Part shown: positions 18,759 to 30,200 of the stretch, in pieces | Position numbering within the stretch: the first letter of the stretch is position 1 | Layout: every line of letters begins with the position of its first letter | NCBI RefSeq assembly: GCF_030814475.1 | Contig: NZ_JAUSVF010000001.1 | Coordinates: 386,001 to 450,000, forward strand | Direction of reading: 5' to 3' | Length of the DNA: 64,000 nucleotides | DNA from: Pararhizobium capsulatum DSM 1112 | GTDB taxonomy: Bacteria > Pseudomonadota > Alphaproteobacteria > Rhizobiales > Rhizobiaceae | Program-made: the position numbers and the translations under genes | The notes under the pieces: generated by a model | Database searches by the model: none | What the model was told of the DNA's origin: nothing | Seen by the model: only the letters and a program-made list of their open reading frames with translations

Positions 18759-19975
18759 ATCAGACGCCAAAATTGAACTCCTTCAAGGCAGGGCCTGACG
18801 AAGACGGCCGCTTTGGCATCTTCGGTGGGCGTTTCGTTGCCGAAACGCTAATGCCGCTGATCCTCGATCTTCAGGATGAGTGGAACAAGGCGAAGACCGA
18901 TCCGGAATTTCAAGCCCAATTGAAGGATCTCGGCGCCCATTATATCGGCCGCCCGAGCCCGCTTTATTTTGCCGAACGCCTGACGGCCAAGCTCGGCGGC
19001 GCCAAGATCTATTTCAAGCGCGAAGAGCTGAACCACACCGGCTCGCACAAGATCAACAATTGCATCGGCCAGATCTTGCTTGCCAAGCGCATGGGCAAGA
19101 CCCGGATCATCGCCGAGACCGGTGCCGGCCAGCACGGCGTTGCCTCGGCCACTGTCGCCGCCCGCTTCGGCCTGCCCTGCGTGGTCTACATGGGTGCCAC
19201 CGACGTTGAACGCCAGGCACCGAATGTTTTCCGCATGAAACTGCTCGGCGCCGAAGTGAAGCCGGTGACGGCTGGCAGCGGCACGCTCAAGGACGCGATG
19301 AACGAGGCGCTGCGCGACTGGGTCACCAATGTCGACGACACCTATTATCTGATTGGCACGGCCGCCGGCCCGCATCCGTATCCCGAGATGGTTCGCGATT
19401 TCCAGGCCGTGATCGGCCAGGAAGCCCGTGCCCAGATGCTCGAAGCCGAAGGCCGGTTGCCTGATCTGGTGATCGCTGCCGTCGGTGGTGGCTCCAACGC
19501 GATCGGTATCTTCCATCCGTTCCTCGATGACGAGAGCGTCAAGATCGTCGGCGTCGAAGCTGGTGGCAAGGGCCTTGAGGGTGACGAGCACTGCGCTTCG
19601 ATCACAGCCGGCTCGCCGGGCGTGCTGCATGGCAACCGCACTTATCTGCTGCAGGATCGTGACGGCCAGATCAAGGAAGGCCACTCGATCTCCGCCGGTC
19701 TCGACTATCCGGGCATCGGTCCGGAGCACTCCTGGCTGAACGATGTCGGCCGCGTCGAATATGTGCCGATCATGGACCACGAGGCGCTGGAAGCTTTCCA
19801 GATGCTGACGCGCCTCGAAGGCATCATTCCAGCGCTTGAGCCGAGCCATGCGATCGCTGAAGTGATCAAGCGCGCGCCGAAAATGGGCAAGGACGAGATC
19901 ATCCTGATGAACCTCTCCGGCCGCGGCGACAAGGACATCTTCACCGTCGGCAAGATACTGGGTATGGGGCTGTAG
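18755..19975 (+). CDS. trpB: Tryptophan synthase beta chain
   Basis: PLP enzyme joining indole and serine to tryptophan, working as an alpha2-beta2 complex with TrpA. 406 residues, normal length. Visible are the PLP lysine in [21 protein letters not shown], the phosphate-binding GGGSNAIG and the C-terminal LSGRGDKD. It starts with GTG inside the trpF stop and ends five bases before trpA. It is a TrpB1-type chain, the form that pairs with TrpA. Confidence 0.97.
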   Translation: MNQTPKLNSFKAGPDEDGRFGIFGGRFVAETLMPLILDLQDEWNKAKTDPEFQAQLKDLGAHYIGRPSPLYFAERLTAKLGGAKIYFKREELNHTGSHKINNCIGQILLAKRMGKTRIIAETGAGQHGVASATVAARFGLPCVVYMGATDVERQAPNVFRMKLLGAEVKPVTAGSGTLKDAMNEALRDWVTNVDDTYYLIGTAAGPHPYPEMVRDFQAVIGQEARAQMLEAEGRLPDLVIAAVGGGSNAIGIFHPFLDDESVKIVGVEAGGKGLEGDEHCASITAGSPGVLHGNRTYLLQDRDGQIKEGHSISAGLDYPGIGPEHSWLNDVGRVEYVPIMDHEALEAFQMLTRLEGIIPALEPSHAIAEVIKRAPKMGKDEIILMNLSGRGDKDIFTVGKILGMGL

Positions 19976-19979
19976 GAGC

Positions 19980-20819
19980 ATGACCGCACGCATGGACAAA
20001 CGCTTCGCCGATCTGGCGGCCGAGGGCCGGCCGGCCCTGGTTACCTATTTCATGGGTGGCGATCCCGACTTCGAAACGTCGCTGGCGATCATGAAGGCGC
20101 TGCCGTCTGCTGGCTCCGACGTCATCGAGCTTGGCATGCCCTTTTCCGATCCCATGGCGGATGGTCCTGCTATCCAGCTTGCTGGACAGCGCGCCCTTAA
20201 GGCCGGGCAGACGCTTGAAAAAACATTGGAACTTGCCCGTCGCTTCCGCGCAGATGACAAGGACACGCCTATCGTTCTGATGGGGTATTACAACCCGATC
20301 TACATCCACGGCGTCGATCGCTTTGTGGTCGATGCGCTGGAAGCCGGCGTCGATGGCTTGATCGTCGTTGACCTGCCGCCGGAGATGGACGATGAACTCT
20401 GCCTGCCGGCACTCGCCAAGGGCCTGAACTTTATCCGTCTGGCGACGCCGACTACCGATGACAAGCGGCTGCCCAAGGTTCTCCAAAACACCTCGGGTTT
20501 TGTCTATTATGTCTCGATGAACGGCATCACCGGCTCGGCGCTGCCGGACCCGTCGCTGATCGGCGGCGCGGTACAGCGGATCAAAAGCCATACGAACCTT
20601 CCTGTCTGCGTCGGTTTCGGCGTCAAGACAGCGGAGCATGCCAGAGCAATCGGCGCGTCCGCCGATGGGGTCGTTGTCGGTACGGCGATCGTCAATCAGG
20701 TGGCGTCCAGCCTGACCGGTGACGGACAGTCGACAGGTGCAACGGTACCGGGGGTCGAGGCCCTTGTTCGTGGCCTTTCGGCAGGCGTTCGCGGCTCAAG
20801 GCTTGCAGCGGCCGAATAA
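19980..20819 (+). CDS. trpA: Tryptophan synthase alpha chain
   Basis: Cleaves indole-3-glycerol phosphate to indole, which is channelled to TrpB. 279 residues. The catalytic Glu and Asp are in [17 protein letters not shown], the flexible active-site loop contains GITGS, and the phosphate site is [16 protein letters not shown] ribosome site lies just upstream of the ATG, right after the trpB stop. A 122-bp gap separates it from accD. Confidence 0.97.
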   Translation: MTARMDKRFADLAAEGRPALVTYFMGGDPDFETSLAIMKALPSAGSDVIELGMPFSDPMADGPAIQLAGQRALKAGQTLEKTLELARRFRADDKDTPIVLMGYYNPIYIHGVDRFVVDALEAGVDGLIVVDLPPEMDDELCLPALAKGLNFIRLATPTTDDKRLPKVLQNTSGFVYYVSMNGITGSALPDPSLIGGAVQRIKSHTNLPVCVGFGVKTAEHARAIGASADGVVVGTAIVNQVASSLTGDGQSTGATVPGVEALVRGLSAGVRGSRLAAAE

Positions 20820-20941
20820 ATGCCCACATTCTGGGGCATTCCGCTGTCAAGATCAGCGAATGCGCTGGATGAAGTGAATAAATGCGTCCCTGGCCCGGCG
20901 GATAAGTGCAGGGGCCGGATGCAACCATTCAGGAGTTTGCA

Positions 20942-21853
20942 GTGAACTGGATCACAAATTACGTCCGCCCGAAGATCAACTCGATGCTCGGCCGCCGCGA
21001 GGTTCCGGATAATCTCTGGATCAAGTGCCCCGAAACGGGCGAGATGGTGTTCCACCGCGATCTCGAAGAGAACAAATGGGTTATCCCGGCATCCGGCTAT
21101 CACATGAAGATGCCGGCAAAGGCCCGTTTGAAGGATCTCTTCGATGACGGCGTCTACGAAGCCTTGGCCCAGCCGAAGGTGGCGCAGGATCCGCTGAAGT
21201 TCCGCGATTCGAAGAAATATACCGACCGGTTGCGCGACAGCCGCGTCAAGACCGATCTCGAAGACACGATTGTTGCCGGTATTGGCCGCATGAAGGGTGT
21301 AAAGCTTGTTGGTGTGGTTCACGAGTTCGCTTTCATGGGCGGTTCGCTCGGCATTGCTGCGGGTGAGGCGATCATCAAGGCCTTTGAACGCGCGATTGCG
21401 GAAAAGTGCCCGCTGGTCATCTTCCCGGCTTCCGGCGGTGCGCGCATGCAGGAAGGTATCCTGTCGCTGATGCAGCTGCCGCGCACGACGGTTGCCGTGC
21501 AGATGCTGAAGGAAGCCGGTCTTCCCTATATCGTCGTCCTCACCAACCCGACCACGGGCGGCGTCACCGCATCCTACGCGATGCTGGGCGACCTTCATAT
21601 TGCCGAGCCGGGTGCGGAAATCTGCTTCGCCGGCAAGCGCGTCATCGAGCAGACGATCCGCGAGAAGCTGCCGGAAGGTTTCCAGACGTCGGAATATCTG
21701 ATGGAGCATGGCATGGTCGATATGGTCGTCAAGCGCCATGATATTCCCGATACGCTTGCCCGCACCCTGAAAATCCTCATGAAAAAGCCGGTCGATGCTG
21801 CCAAGCTGAACGGTAGCGGCGTGGCCGTCGTGCCGATCGCTGCAAGCGCCTGA
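20942..21853 (+). CDS. accD: Acetyl-CoA carboxylase carboxyltransferase beta subunit, zinc ribbon lost
   Basis: Beta half of the carboxyltransferase that makes malonyl-CoA for fatty acid synthesis, partnering AccA. 303 residues with the crotonase-like core: [24 protein letters not shown] and [16 protein letters not shown]. Of the four cysteines that bind zinc in the E. coli protein, only Cys29 remains; the others are Thr32, Ile48 and Ser51, so the N-terminal ribbon cannot bind zinc in the usual way. The start is GTG 20942 with AGGAG six bases upstream and the family N-terminus NWITNYVRP following. It is 13 bp from folC. Confidence 0.95.
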   Translation: MNWITNYVRPKINSMLGRREVPDNLWIKCPETGEMVFHRDLEENKWVIPASGYHMKMPAKARLKDLFDDGVYEALAQPKVAQDPLKFRDSKKYTDRLRDSRVKTDLEDTIVAGIGRMKGVKLVGVVHEFAFMGGSLGIAAGEAIIKAFERAIAEKCPLVIFPASGGARMQEGILSLMQLPRTTVAVQMLKEAGLPYIVVLTNPTTGGVTASYAMLGDLHIAEPGAEICFAGKRVIEQTIREKLPEGFQTSEYLMEHGMVDMVVKRHDIPDTLARTLKILMKKPVDAAKLNGSGVAVVPIAASA

Positions 21854-21866
21854 TCGGAAGACGACC

Positions 21867-23210
21867 ATGATGACGGTTGACGTCAGCGAGGCCGGGCAGG
21901 AAATCGAAAAACTGCTCGCCCTCCATCCCAAGGGTTTCGACCTGTCCCTCGACCGCATCACCCGGCTTCTCGACAGGCTGGGAAATCCACAGGATCGCCT
22001 GCCGCCGGTCGTCCATGTGGCAGGCACCAACGGCAAGGGTTCCGTGACCGCCTTTTCGCGAGCGATTCTGGAAGCCGCGGGTCTCAGCGTCCACGTCCAT
22101 ACCTCGCCGCATCTTGTCAACTGGCATGAACGCTACCGGCTGGGCCGCAAGGGCGGGCGCGGCGAGCTGGTGTCCGATCCGGTTCTGGCCGACGCCATCC
22201 GCCGCGTTGCGGACGCCAATGCCGGCGAGAAGATCACCGTCTTCGAAATCCTCACAGCCGTCACCTTCGTCCTGTTCTCAGAGCACCCGGCCGACGTCGT
22301 GATCATCGAGGTCGGGCTTGGTGGCCGTTTCGATGCAACCAATGTCATTTCCTCGCCCGCCGTTTCCGTCATCATGCCCATTTCACTGGATCATCAGGCC
22401 TATCTCGGTGATCGGGTTGAGCTGATTGCGGCGGAAAAGGCGGGTATCATGAAACGCGGCCGGCCGGTGGTGATCGGCCATCAGGAAGAGGACGGTGCGC
22501 GCAGCGTGCTTGTCTCCATCGCTGAGCGGCTGGGCTGCCCGCTTTCCGTCTACGGCCAGGATTTCATGGCGCATGAAGAATATGGCCGGCTGATCTACCA
22601 GGACGAGGATGGTCTTGCTGACCTTCCGCTGCCGCGCCTGCCGGGCCGCCATCAATATGCCAATTCCGCGGCCGCGATCCGCGCCGTCAAGGCTGCCGGC
22701 TTTTCGCCAACGGATATGGAAATCGAAAAAGGCCTGACATCAGTCGAGTGGCCCGGCCGCCTGCAAAGGCTGACAGACGGGCGGCTTGCTGCAATTGCTC
22801 CGAAAGGCGCTGAAATCTGGGTCGATGGCGGACACAATCCAGGCGCAGGACAGGTCATTGCCGAAACCATGGCCAATCTGGAGGATCGCGATCCGCGTCC
22901 GCTGTTCCTGATCATCGGCATGATCAACACGAAGGATCCCGTCGGCTATTTCAACGCGTTCAAGGGCTTGGCGGAACATGTTTTCACGGTGCCGATCCGT
23001 GGTTCCGATGCGGGCATCGACGCGGTTGCACTTGCGGATGACGCGGCCTCAGCCGGCTTCAAGACCTCGCCCGCATCATCAGTCTCCGAAGCGTTGACTG
23101 AAATCGGCGATATCTTCGCTACTGGACAACAGGTGCCGCGCATCCTGATCGGTGGATCGCTTTATCTGGTAGGCGATGTGCTTGCGGACAACGGCACCGT
23201 TCCAGCCTGA
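21867..23210 (+). CDS. folC: Bifunctional folylpolyglutamate / dihydrofolate synthase
   Basis: ATP-dependent ligase adding glutamate to dihydropteroate or tetrahydrofolate. 447 residues: the Mur-ligase-type P-loop HVAGTNGKGSV near residue 50, TSPHLVNWHERYR, the EVGLGGRFDATNV motif and SLDHQAYLG, with the C-terminal domain beginning near PGRLQRL. The start is one of two adjacent ATGs (21867 or 21870). It follows accD closely, as in many proteobacteria, and is convergent with trxA. Confidence 0.96.
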   Translation: MMTVDVSEAGQEIEKLLALHPKGFDLSLDRITRLLDRLGNPQDRLPPVVHVAGTNGKGSVTAFSRAILEAAGLSVHVHTSPHLVNWHERYRLGRKGGRGELVSDPVLADAIRRVADANAGEKITVFEILTAVTFVLFSEHPADVVIIEVGLGGRFDATNVISSPAVSVIMPISLDHQAYLGDRVELIAAEKAGIMKRGRPVVIGHQEEDGARSVLVSIAERLGCPLSVYGQDFMAHEEYGRLIYQDEDGLADLPLPRLPGRHQYANSAAAIRAVKAAGFSPTDMEIEKGLTSVEWPGRLQRLTDGRLAAIAPKGAEIWVDGGHNPGAGQVIAETMANLEDRDPRPLFLIIGMINTKDPVGYFNAFKGLAEHVFTVPIRGSDAGIDAVALADDAASAGFKTSPASSVSEALTEIGDIFATGQQVPRILIGGSLYLVGDVLADNGTVPA

Positions 23211-23231
23211 AGATTCTGAGCTACAGATACG

Positions 23232-23257
23232 AAAAAAGCCCGGTTTCCCAGGCTTTT
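23232..23257 (-). terminator. Terminator of trxA, facing folC
   Basis: Read on the minus strand, a 10-bp stem with one G-U pair closes on a GAAA tetraloop and is followed by six T. On the plus strand the same element has a mismatch and fewer T, so it mainly serves trxA. Confidence 0.8.
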
Positions 23258-23282
23258 CGTGAGATGACGAGACGAAATGGTC

Positions 23283-23606
23283 TCAGACGGTAGCGTTCGA
23301 AATCCACGAGGACAAAGCCGTCTTCGGTGCGGCGCCAACCTTGATGTCGGCGACTTCGCCGGCCTTGAACATGGCGAGCGTCGGGATCGAGCGCACGCCA
23401 TACTGGGCGGCGAGTTCCGGGTTCTCGTCGATGTTGAGCTTGACGACCTTTACCTTGCCGGCGAGTTCGTTGGAGATTTCTTCCAGGCTCGGCGCGATCA
23501 TCTTGCACGGGCCGCACCACTCGGCCCAGAAATCGACGATCACCGGCTCGGCGGCGTTCAGCACTTCATCCTGGAAATTCGAGGTGTCGACTTTTACGGT
23601 AGCCAT
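23283..23606 (-). CDS. trxA: Thioredoxin 1
   Basis: Cytoplasmic disulfide reductase, recycled by thioredoxin reductase. 107 residues with the active site [10 protein letters not shown] and the conserved cis-proline IPTL. ATG 23606 has AAGGAG upstream; an in-frame start at 23684 would add an unrelated tail. It is the last gene of the minus-strand run that begins with divL, 89 bp after addA, and probably has its own promoter as well. Confidence 0.97.
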   Translation of the reverse strand: MATVKVDTSNFQDEVLNAAEPVIVDFWAEWCGPCKMIAPSLEEISNELAGKVKVVKLNIDENPELAAQYGVRSIPTLAMFKAGEVADIKVGAAPKTALSSWISNATV

Positions 23607-23695
23607 AGGCTGCTCCTTGAGTTTCGATTCTGGCGTTCTTTGAACGGTTGTTCCTGATGTGATGACTGAACGCCCGGTTTTCAATATTTTCTATC

Positions 23696-26600
23696 TCACT
23701 TTGTCGCGAGCTCGACAAGACACCGGTCAAGCATTGCTTCGCTGAGCGTGATGCATACCGGCCCTTCCGTGAAGATCAGAACGCATTCGAAGCGGTGGTT
23801 CGGATAAAGCGGCTGCAGGATCGCCCGGTAGATTGCGAGCTGCGCGCGGTAGACGAAGGGCACGTCTTCGGCCGAATTGGGAATCTCCCTGTTCGTCTTG
23901 AAGTCGGCGATAACAACAGTGTCGTCGGAAACGGCAAGCCGATCGATGCGCCCTGAGACGGCATGCTCCCGTTTGCCGAGCGTCAGGGTCCCCATGATCG
24001 AGACTTCCGCCCGGCTTCCCTGCGAAAACAGCAGCTCCAGGCCGGCATCGTCGATGACGCGCAGCACCGACTGCGTCAATTTCTGCCGTTCATTCTCCGG
24101 CCAATCGGGTACCGACCTTTCGAGATACCGGTTTGCGGCAATCTCCCGCTCGTGCTGAGCCATCGCTGGCAGCATCTGCAGGAAACGGTGCAGGATCGCA
24201 CCGCGCAACAATGAGGTTTGCGGCAAGGTTTTCGGAGAAAACAGCGCCGATCCGTTCGAAGGTACAGCGTCCTCCTCGATCGTCGCGCCGGCGCCTGAGG
24301 GGCTGAGAGGACGTGGCAGCCGGCGTTGAGGCGGCAAGGGCTTGGAAAGGGCAGGGGGAGGGCCCGAGGGGATATGTCGTTCGACGTCCGCCTGCGGGAG
24401 TTGGGTTGCAAGGGGCTGCGCCGTCTTCGAAACTTGCCAGCGGTAGCCTGACCACTCCTGCTCGCCAGTCTGGTAAATCTGCGGCGTGCTTCGCCCTTTG
24501 TGGTCGGCCGACAGGCTCGCGCTCACCATCGCGTGCCAGCTGTCGGGGTTGGCGCGTTTGCCCTGATAACCGCAGATCACCAGCCTGTCAGCGGCGCGGG
24601 TCATGCCCACGTAAAGAAGCCGGCGATATTCCTCCTCGGCAGCCTGCTTCAACCGTTCCGTATCCGCGTCGATCAGGCTGTTGGAGACGGTTCCCGGCGC
24701 ACGCCAGACCGGAACGTTCGACGTGCCATGGCTTTCGACGACCGGGCGGATGGTGCGCAGGCCGGATATGTGCTGGGTATTGAAGGCTTTACCGCCGCCA
24801 TCGACAAGAAACACGACGGGCGCCTCCAGCCCCTTGGCGGCGTGCACGGTCATGATCCGCACCTCGTTGCGATCCTTGTCCTGCTCGCGCTTGACGGTGG
24901 GGGCCTCCATCTCAAGACCGGAAACGAAACTCTGGAGACCGGGCAGGCCGTTCTTTTCGTGATCGAGCGCAAAGGTCAGGAATTCATCGATGATATCGCC
25001 AACCTCGCTGCCGAGCCTGCCGAGAAAGGCAGCGCGGCCACCATCCTGACCGAGAATCCGCGCATAGAAATCATAGACCGGAAGTTCGCGGGAAAGGGCG
25101 ATGTAACGCTCAAGCCGCTGAACGACGGCCTGGAAAGGCGACTGTTCGCTGAGGGATTGCAGATATTGCCAGACGCTGGCGCCGGAAGGCCGTTCGGCCA
25201 CGCGTGCAACATCGTCTTCGCAGAGGTTGAAGAGCGGGCTTTTCAGGATTGCCGCAAGCGAAAGATCGTCTTCGGGCAGAAGCACGAAATGGCCGAACGC
25301 CATCAGGTCCTGCACGGCGATATGGCTTGTCAAAACCAGCCGATCGGCACCGGCGACAGGAATATCGCGCCGGGTTTTCAGCGCGCGCGTCAGGGCATTG
25401 ACGAAGGCATCCCGCTTGCGAACGAGGACGATCACGTCGCCCGGCTGCATCGGGCGGGGAACACCTTTTTCGACGATCGTTTCCCGGCCGATCCAGTCGG
25501 CAAGCGTTGCGGCGATGCGCTGAGCGAGGATATTGGGCGGCGCATCCTCCGGCGTGGCGTCGAAGGCCGCCGTCCATTCCTCGTCCTGAATGCTTTCGAC
25601 CGGCGCGATCGTTTCCCAGACATCGACGACACCGGGATGCCCGATGCGGTTGGAAGCATGGACAACCGGCTCGCTGCGGGCGCTGAGACCCTTCGCATGG
25701 GCCGGATTATCGAACACGGCATCGACGGCCGACAACACGTCTTCGGTCGAGCGGAAGGAAAGCTGGAGCCGGATGGGGCTGAAGGTACTTCCGCTTTCCC
25801 GCACCCGCCGCTCCGTCGCGATGCTTTCGTCGGAGAAGCGTTCAGGTCTCGCGCCCTGGAAGGAATAGATCGACTGCTTCTCATCGCCCACGGCAAACAT
25901 GGTGCGATGGTTGCCACGGGCTGTCTCGCCGGAAAAGAAATCCTCGGCCAGCGACTGGATGATCGTCCATTGCACCGGACTGGTATCCTGTGCCTCATCG
26001 ACGAGGATATGGTCGATGCCCTGATCGAGCTTGAAATGGACCCAGGCGCCGACATCGCTGCGCGAAAGCAGAGCGGCAGTTCTGTTGATGAGGTCGTCGA
26101 AATCAAGCTGGCTGCGGGTTTTCTTGATATCTTCGTAATCGCGATTGAGCCTGTCGGCGAGGATCAGGGCCGCAAGTGTGGCCTCGAACATCGCGATGAG
26201 ATTGAGCCGGTCGATACGCGCAACAAACTGATCACGCGCATTGAGAACGACCGTTTCCAGATCCGGCACCGTTTTGCGCATGGCAGCCGAAAAGAACGCG
26301 GAATCCGCCTTGGGCTTTCCGGCCTGGGTAAAGAACAAGCCACGCAACTGTTCAAGACGCTGCAATGGCTCGAAAAGCCGTGACGCGCTGCGCAGACCAT
26401 CCGCAAATTCGAGCACTTTCGCGCCACCAGAGGCCGCGGCCGCGGAGATATAGCGTTCCAGCGAAACTCCGTTCAAGGCACTAAGCGGCCACATGCCGGC
26501 AACCAATGCATCCGACGTCTCGTTGGCTGCCAGCCCGAGCGCCTCCCGCAGTTCCAGTTCAATACCGCCACTCGCCTCCGCTTGCGAAAGAAACGATTGA

Positions 26601-27268
26601 AGCGCCGTCCGGTTGGCGACGATCGCCGAAAGCAGCTTTTCAAGGCCGGTATCATCAGCGAGATCGAGAACGGTTGCGAAGGCCTGGGTGAGTTGCGGGT
26701 CATCCTCGCTTGCCGTTGCCGTCAACAGCGCCCGCCGGGCGTCCGCCAGAAGCGTCGCCGAGGCCCGGTCGTCGAGTACGGAAAAATGCCCGGCGACATT
26801 GGCTTCCAGGGGAAACTGATGCAGCAGCGCCTCGCAGAAGGCGTGGATCGTCTGGATCTTCAGGCCGCCAGGTGTTTCCAGCGCGCGCGCAAAGAGGCGG
26901 CGGGCCTCCTGTCGCTTGATCAGATCAGGCTTTTCGCCCTCAATGGCTTCGATACGGGCGTCGAGCGTCTCATCGTCCAGCGTCACCCATTCCGCAAGCC
27001 GCTGGAAGACACGGTTCGACATTTCAGATGCCGCGGCCTTCGTGTAGGTCAGGCAGAGAATTGCCGATGGGCGGCAGCCGGCGAGAAGCAGGCGGATGAC
27101 GCGTTGCGTCAGCACATGCGTCTTGCCCGATCCGGCATTTGCGGACACCCAGGCCGAACGGTCGGGATCGGAGGCCAGGGCCTGCTTGGCGGATGTCCAG
27201 TCGAGCCAACCTTTTGGGGAGAGATCGGTGGGGGAGAGATCGGCGGAGCCGGGCATGTCATCCATCAT
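23696..27268 (-). CDS. addA: AddA helicase-nuclease, double-strand break repair
   Basis: Subunit of AddAB, the alphaproteobacterial counterpart of RecBCD, which resects DNA ends for RecA loading. 1190 residues. UvrD-type helicase motifs are seen in order: ANAGSGKTHVLTQR (Walker A, near residue 40), LVDEAQDTSP (Walker B), GDEKQSIYSFQGA, VHAAKGLEAPVVF and YVGMTRA. The C-terminal PD-(D/E)XK nuclease has VIADFKTNREIP. ATG 27268 is preferred because GAGGAGG lies six bases upstream. It overlaps the addB stop by 11 bp, so the two are translationally coupled. Confidence 0.96.
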   Translation of the reverse strand: MMDDMPGSADLSPTDLSPKGWLDWTSAKQALASDPDRSAWVSANAGSGKTHVLTQRVIRLLLAGCRPSAILCLTYTKAAASEMSNRVFQRLAEWVTLDDETLDARIEAIEGEKPDLIKRQEARRLFARALETPGGLKIQTIHAFCEALLHQFPLEANVAGHFSVLDDRASATLLADARRALLTATASEDDPQLTQAFATVLDLADDTGLEKLLSAIVANRTALQSFLSQAEASGGIELELREALGLAANETSDALVAGMWPLSALNGVSLERYISAAAASGGAKVLEFADGLRSASRLFEPLQRLEQLRGLFFTQAGKPKADSAFFSAAMRKTVPDLETVVLNARDQFVARIDRLNLIAMFEATLAALILADRLNRDYEDIKKTRSQLDFDDLINRTAALLSRSDVGAWVHFKLDQGIDHILVDEAQDTSPVQWTIIQSLAEDFFSGETARGNHRTMFAVGDEKQSIYSFQGARPERFSDESIATERRVRESGSTFSPIRLQLSFRSTEDVLSAVDAVFDNPAHAKGLSARSEPVVHASNRIGHPGVVDVWETIAPVESIQDEEWTAAFDATPEDAPPNILAQRIAATLADWIGRETIVEKGVPRPMQPGDVIVLVRKRDAFVNALTRALKTRRDIPVAGADRLVLTSHIAVQDLMAFGHFVLLPEDDLSLAAILKSPLFNLCEDDVARVAERPSGASVWQYLQSLSEQSPFQAVVQRLERYIALSRELPVYDFYARILGQDGGRAAFLGRLGSEVGDIIDEFLTFALDHEKNGLPGLQSFVSGLEMEAPTVKREQDKDRNEVRIMTVHAAKGLEAPVVFLVDGGGKAFNTQHISGLRTIRPVVESHGTSNVPVWRAPGTVSNSLIDADTERLKQAAEEEYRRLLYVGMTRAADRLVICGYQGKRANPDSWHAMVSASLSADHKGRSTPQIYQTGEQEWSGYRWQVSKTAQPLATQLPQADVERHIPSGPPPALSKPLPPQRRLPRPLSPSGAGATIEEDAVPSNGSALFSPKTLPQTSLLRGAILHRFLQMLPAMAQHEREIAANRYLERSVPDWPENERQKLTQSVLRVIDDAGLELLFSQGSRAEVSIMGTLTLGKREHAVSGRIDRLAVSDDTVVIADFKTNREIPNSAEDVPFVYRAQLAIYRAILQPLYPNHRFECVLIFTEGPVCITLSEAMLDRCLVELATK

Positions 27269-30200
27269 TGCCATCCTCCTCGCCTTCGGCGGTCGCCCAT
27301 TCGGCGACACGGGCAAGGTGATCGTACTCGCCGCCATAATCGCGCTCTTTCTGAACAATCACACGCGAGGCAAATCCGTGTTTACCGCTTCGCAGCGCCA
27401 GAAGCAGGCCGACGAGTTCCCGCAGCGATTCTTCCGCAAGCTGATCGGCGGATTTCGTCTCGATGCCCGATCGGCTCTTTGAATTCTCGTTGTTGACCTC
27501 TTCCTCGGCAAATCGTTCGCCCGGTTTCAGCCGCACATAGACCAGCGACTGTGCGGTCTGTCGCCCGGCCTTGGGGAAAGCGCCGGCCTTCAGGGCGGCC
27601 GCTTCCAGGGCGAGCTGCGGATCGAGCAGCGTGCGTGCTTCCTTGGTGGAAGGGCTCGATCCCGTCTTGTAGTCGATGATGGTTGCGGTGCCGTTCGTCT
27701 GGATATCGATCCGGTCGGCAATGCCGGTGAGCTTGATATCGCCGACACCGAGCGGCATTGTTGCGTAGAGTTCCAGGAAAGATTGCCGGATCCCACCTTT
27801 GCGCTTTGCCTCCCAGGCGATGAAGGCCCGGCCGACAGCAGCAAAGCGCGGTCGCCAGACCACATCGATATGCGGCGGAAGCGCCCGTTCGTCGAAGGCT
27901 TCCTTAAGAATGCGGTCCATGACTTTAGCAGCGTGCGGGCTTGCCGAATCCAGATCTTCCGCCACGAAGCGTTCGACGATCTTGTGGTAAAGCGTGCCGC
28001 GCTCGGAGGCGCCGGGATCGCGATTGAACGGATCAAGCGGCTGGACGCGCAGAATGCGACGGGCATAGATCGCGTAAGGGTCGCGGCGAAGCCGGCTAAC
28101 CTCACTGAAGGAATAGCTTTGCGGTTGCCGCTCAACCGGTGGCTTCGGTTCCGGGCGTTTTGCCAGATCCTGATCGACACCCTCATCCAACATGCCGGCC
28201 CATGCGACATAATCGCGCCCGTTGGCACGCAACTGCGCTGACAGCGCATTCCCGCCGACAGCCAGCAGTCGCTGCAGCCAGCGCGAGGCGACGGTTGGTG
28301 TCGCGCCCTTGCGCATGGCGCGCGTCATGACAAGCTTGCGCGTGCCGCAGGCCATCTGGAAATCGTGGGCGAGCTGGCCAATCCGCCGTTCCGGGGGCTC
28401 CAGCCCCATGGATGTCTTCATGGTTCGCGAGAGAAACGGATCGTTGGCCGTCTGGCCGGGCCACGTGCCTTCGTTGAGCCCGCCGAGAACGACGAGATCG
28501 ACGCTCTGCAGGCGTGATTCCATCGCTCCGAAGATGAAGACGCGGGGATGGCGCATGGAGCGCGGCTTGATGGCCTCACTGGCCATCAGCGCCTCCATGA
28601 CGTCGCACCATTGCGGCCCGTCCGCACTCAGCTGTCCCTCCGTCTCGATGATGCCCCGCAACAGCGCCGCCAAGGCTTCCCCGCTTTCACCGGACCAGAG
28701 CGCGGCAAGGCTGTGATTGTCATCAATGCAGACAGCTTCCAGCGCCTCGCCGGTCTTTTTCGCCCAGTCGGCAAGCGTCAGCGTTGTCGTAAGGCCCTTT
28801 CCGCTTCGATGGCGCCCAACGAGGGTGCTGGCCAGGGGTTCCACGGCACGCGCGATCGCGCGTGCAAAATGCCGGGCAACCTCGATGTCCTCCTCCGTGA
28901 CGGCGCGTGCCCATTCCGGGGAATGGCGATCGGTTGCCCTGCGCGCTATTGCCTGGTCGAGAAGCCCTTCCAGCTCTGTCAGATCGACGGTTCCTGTGCC
29001 CCCACGAAATGCCAGCCGCTCCAGAACACTTGTGGCCTGACGTACCGTCGCGACCGGCAGACCGAAGCGGGTGAGCGGATGTTTGAGCAAGGCGGCCACG
29101 GCGACAGGGTCGCCGGGTCTTAAGGTCGCCTCGAGCAACAGCCGCGTTACGCTTCCGGGCGCTGTCGCTGACAAGGGCGTACCGGCGGAATCGTCCGCTT
29201 CGATGCCAAACCGCAGAAGCTCGGCGGCAACACGCCGAGCAAGATCGCGGTCCGGCGTGATGAGGGCCGCCTGGCTGTCTTCGTCGTCCTCAAGGGCGAG
29301 GCGCAATGCAATCGCAATCGCGGTTGCCTCCTCACGCTCGTTGGCGGTTTCGATCAGGGCCGCATCGGCAAAGGCCTGCAGCAATTGGTCTGTGTCCGTT
29401 TCGCGTTGCCGTTCCATCCACACGCTTGTCGCCTGAACCGGCAGCAGGGCGTGGGACAGGATCTCGCTGCGGTAGGTGAGGTCGTCCTCGGCGCTGGCCA
29501 GGCTTGGTATCTCATTCCGATCGATGCCCATGCGCCTCAGGAGGCGAAAGAAGCCGTATTGTGGATGGCTGCGGCTGGACGGATCAGGCCGCGCCACCGC
29601 CGCATCGGGGGCGATCTGGTTCCATTCGGCGTCGCTCATGGTCTGGTCTAGACCTGGCAGGACAATGGTGCCATTGGGCAGCTTCTGCACGGTGGCGATC
29701 AGCGCTGAGGTCGCCGGGATGGAGCCCGTCGAGCCGGCGATCACGATCGGCCCCGTCACCTTGCCGGCAGCGATCCGCTGCGTTTCCGCATCCAGGATCG
29801 CGTTGCGATGACGCGCCGGCGAGGATTGATGCAGTTCCTCAAGTCGAGCCGGCCAGTAGGTCCGGGCGATCTTCAGGAATTCGAGGGTCAGCTGCCACCA
29901 CAGAGCATGATCGGCATCCTGAAGCTGGTCGAGCGCCTCCCATTCCAGCTCCTCCGTTTCCATCGCATCGATGATGTCGGCAAGATTGCGGGCAAGCCAG
30001 ATGGCATCTGCCGGGCTTGCCGGCGCGATCAGCGGGCTTTCCGAATGAATATCGAGCACGATCTTCGGCAACTGGTTACGCCAGGCGAGAATGAGCCGCC
30101 CCAGTTCGATCAGTCGCGCAGTTCCGGGAAGCGGCGGTGCGAGATCGAGGATTGCCGGCACTTCCGCATCGAAAAAGCCGCTATCGTCGTCAGTTTCACC

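Noticed and set aside
18848..19999. 383-codon open frame antisense to trpB
   Set aside because: Runs through TrpB active-site codons in reverse; a shadow only.
24500..26383. 627-codon open frame antisense to addA
   Set aside because: Spans several AddA helicase motifs on the other strand and shows no recognisable family; a codon-bias shadow.
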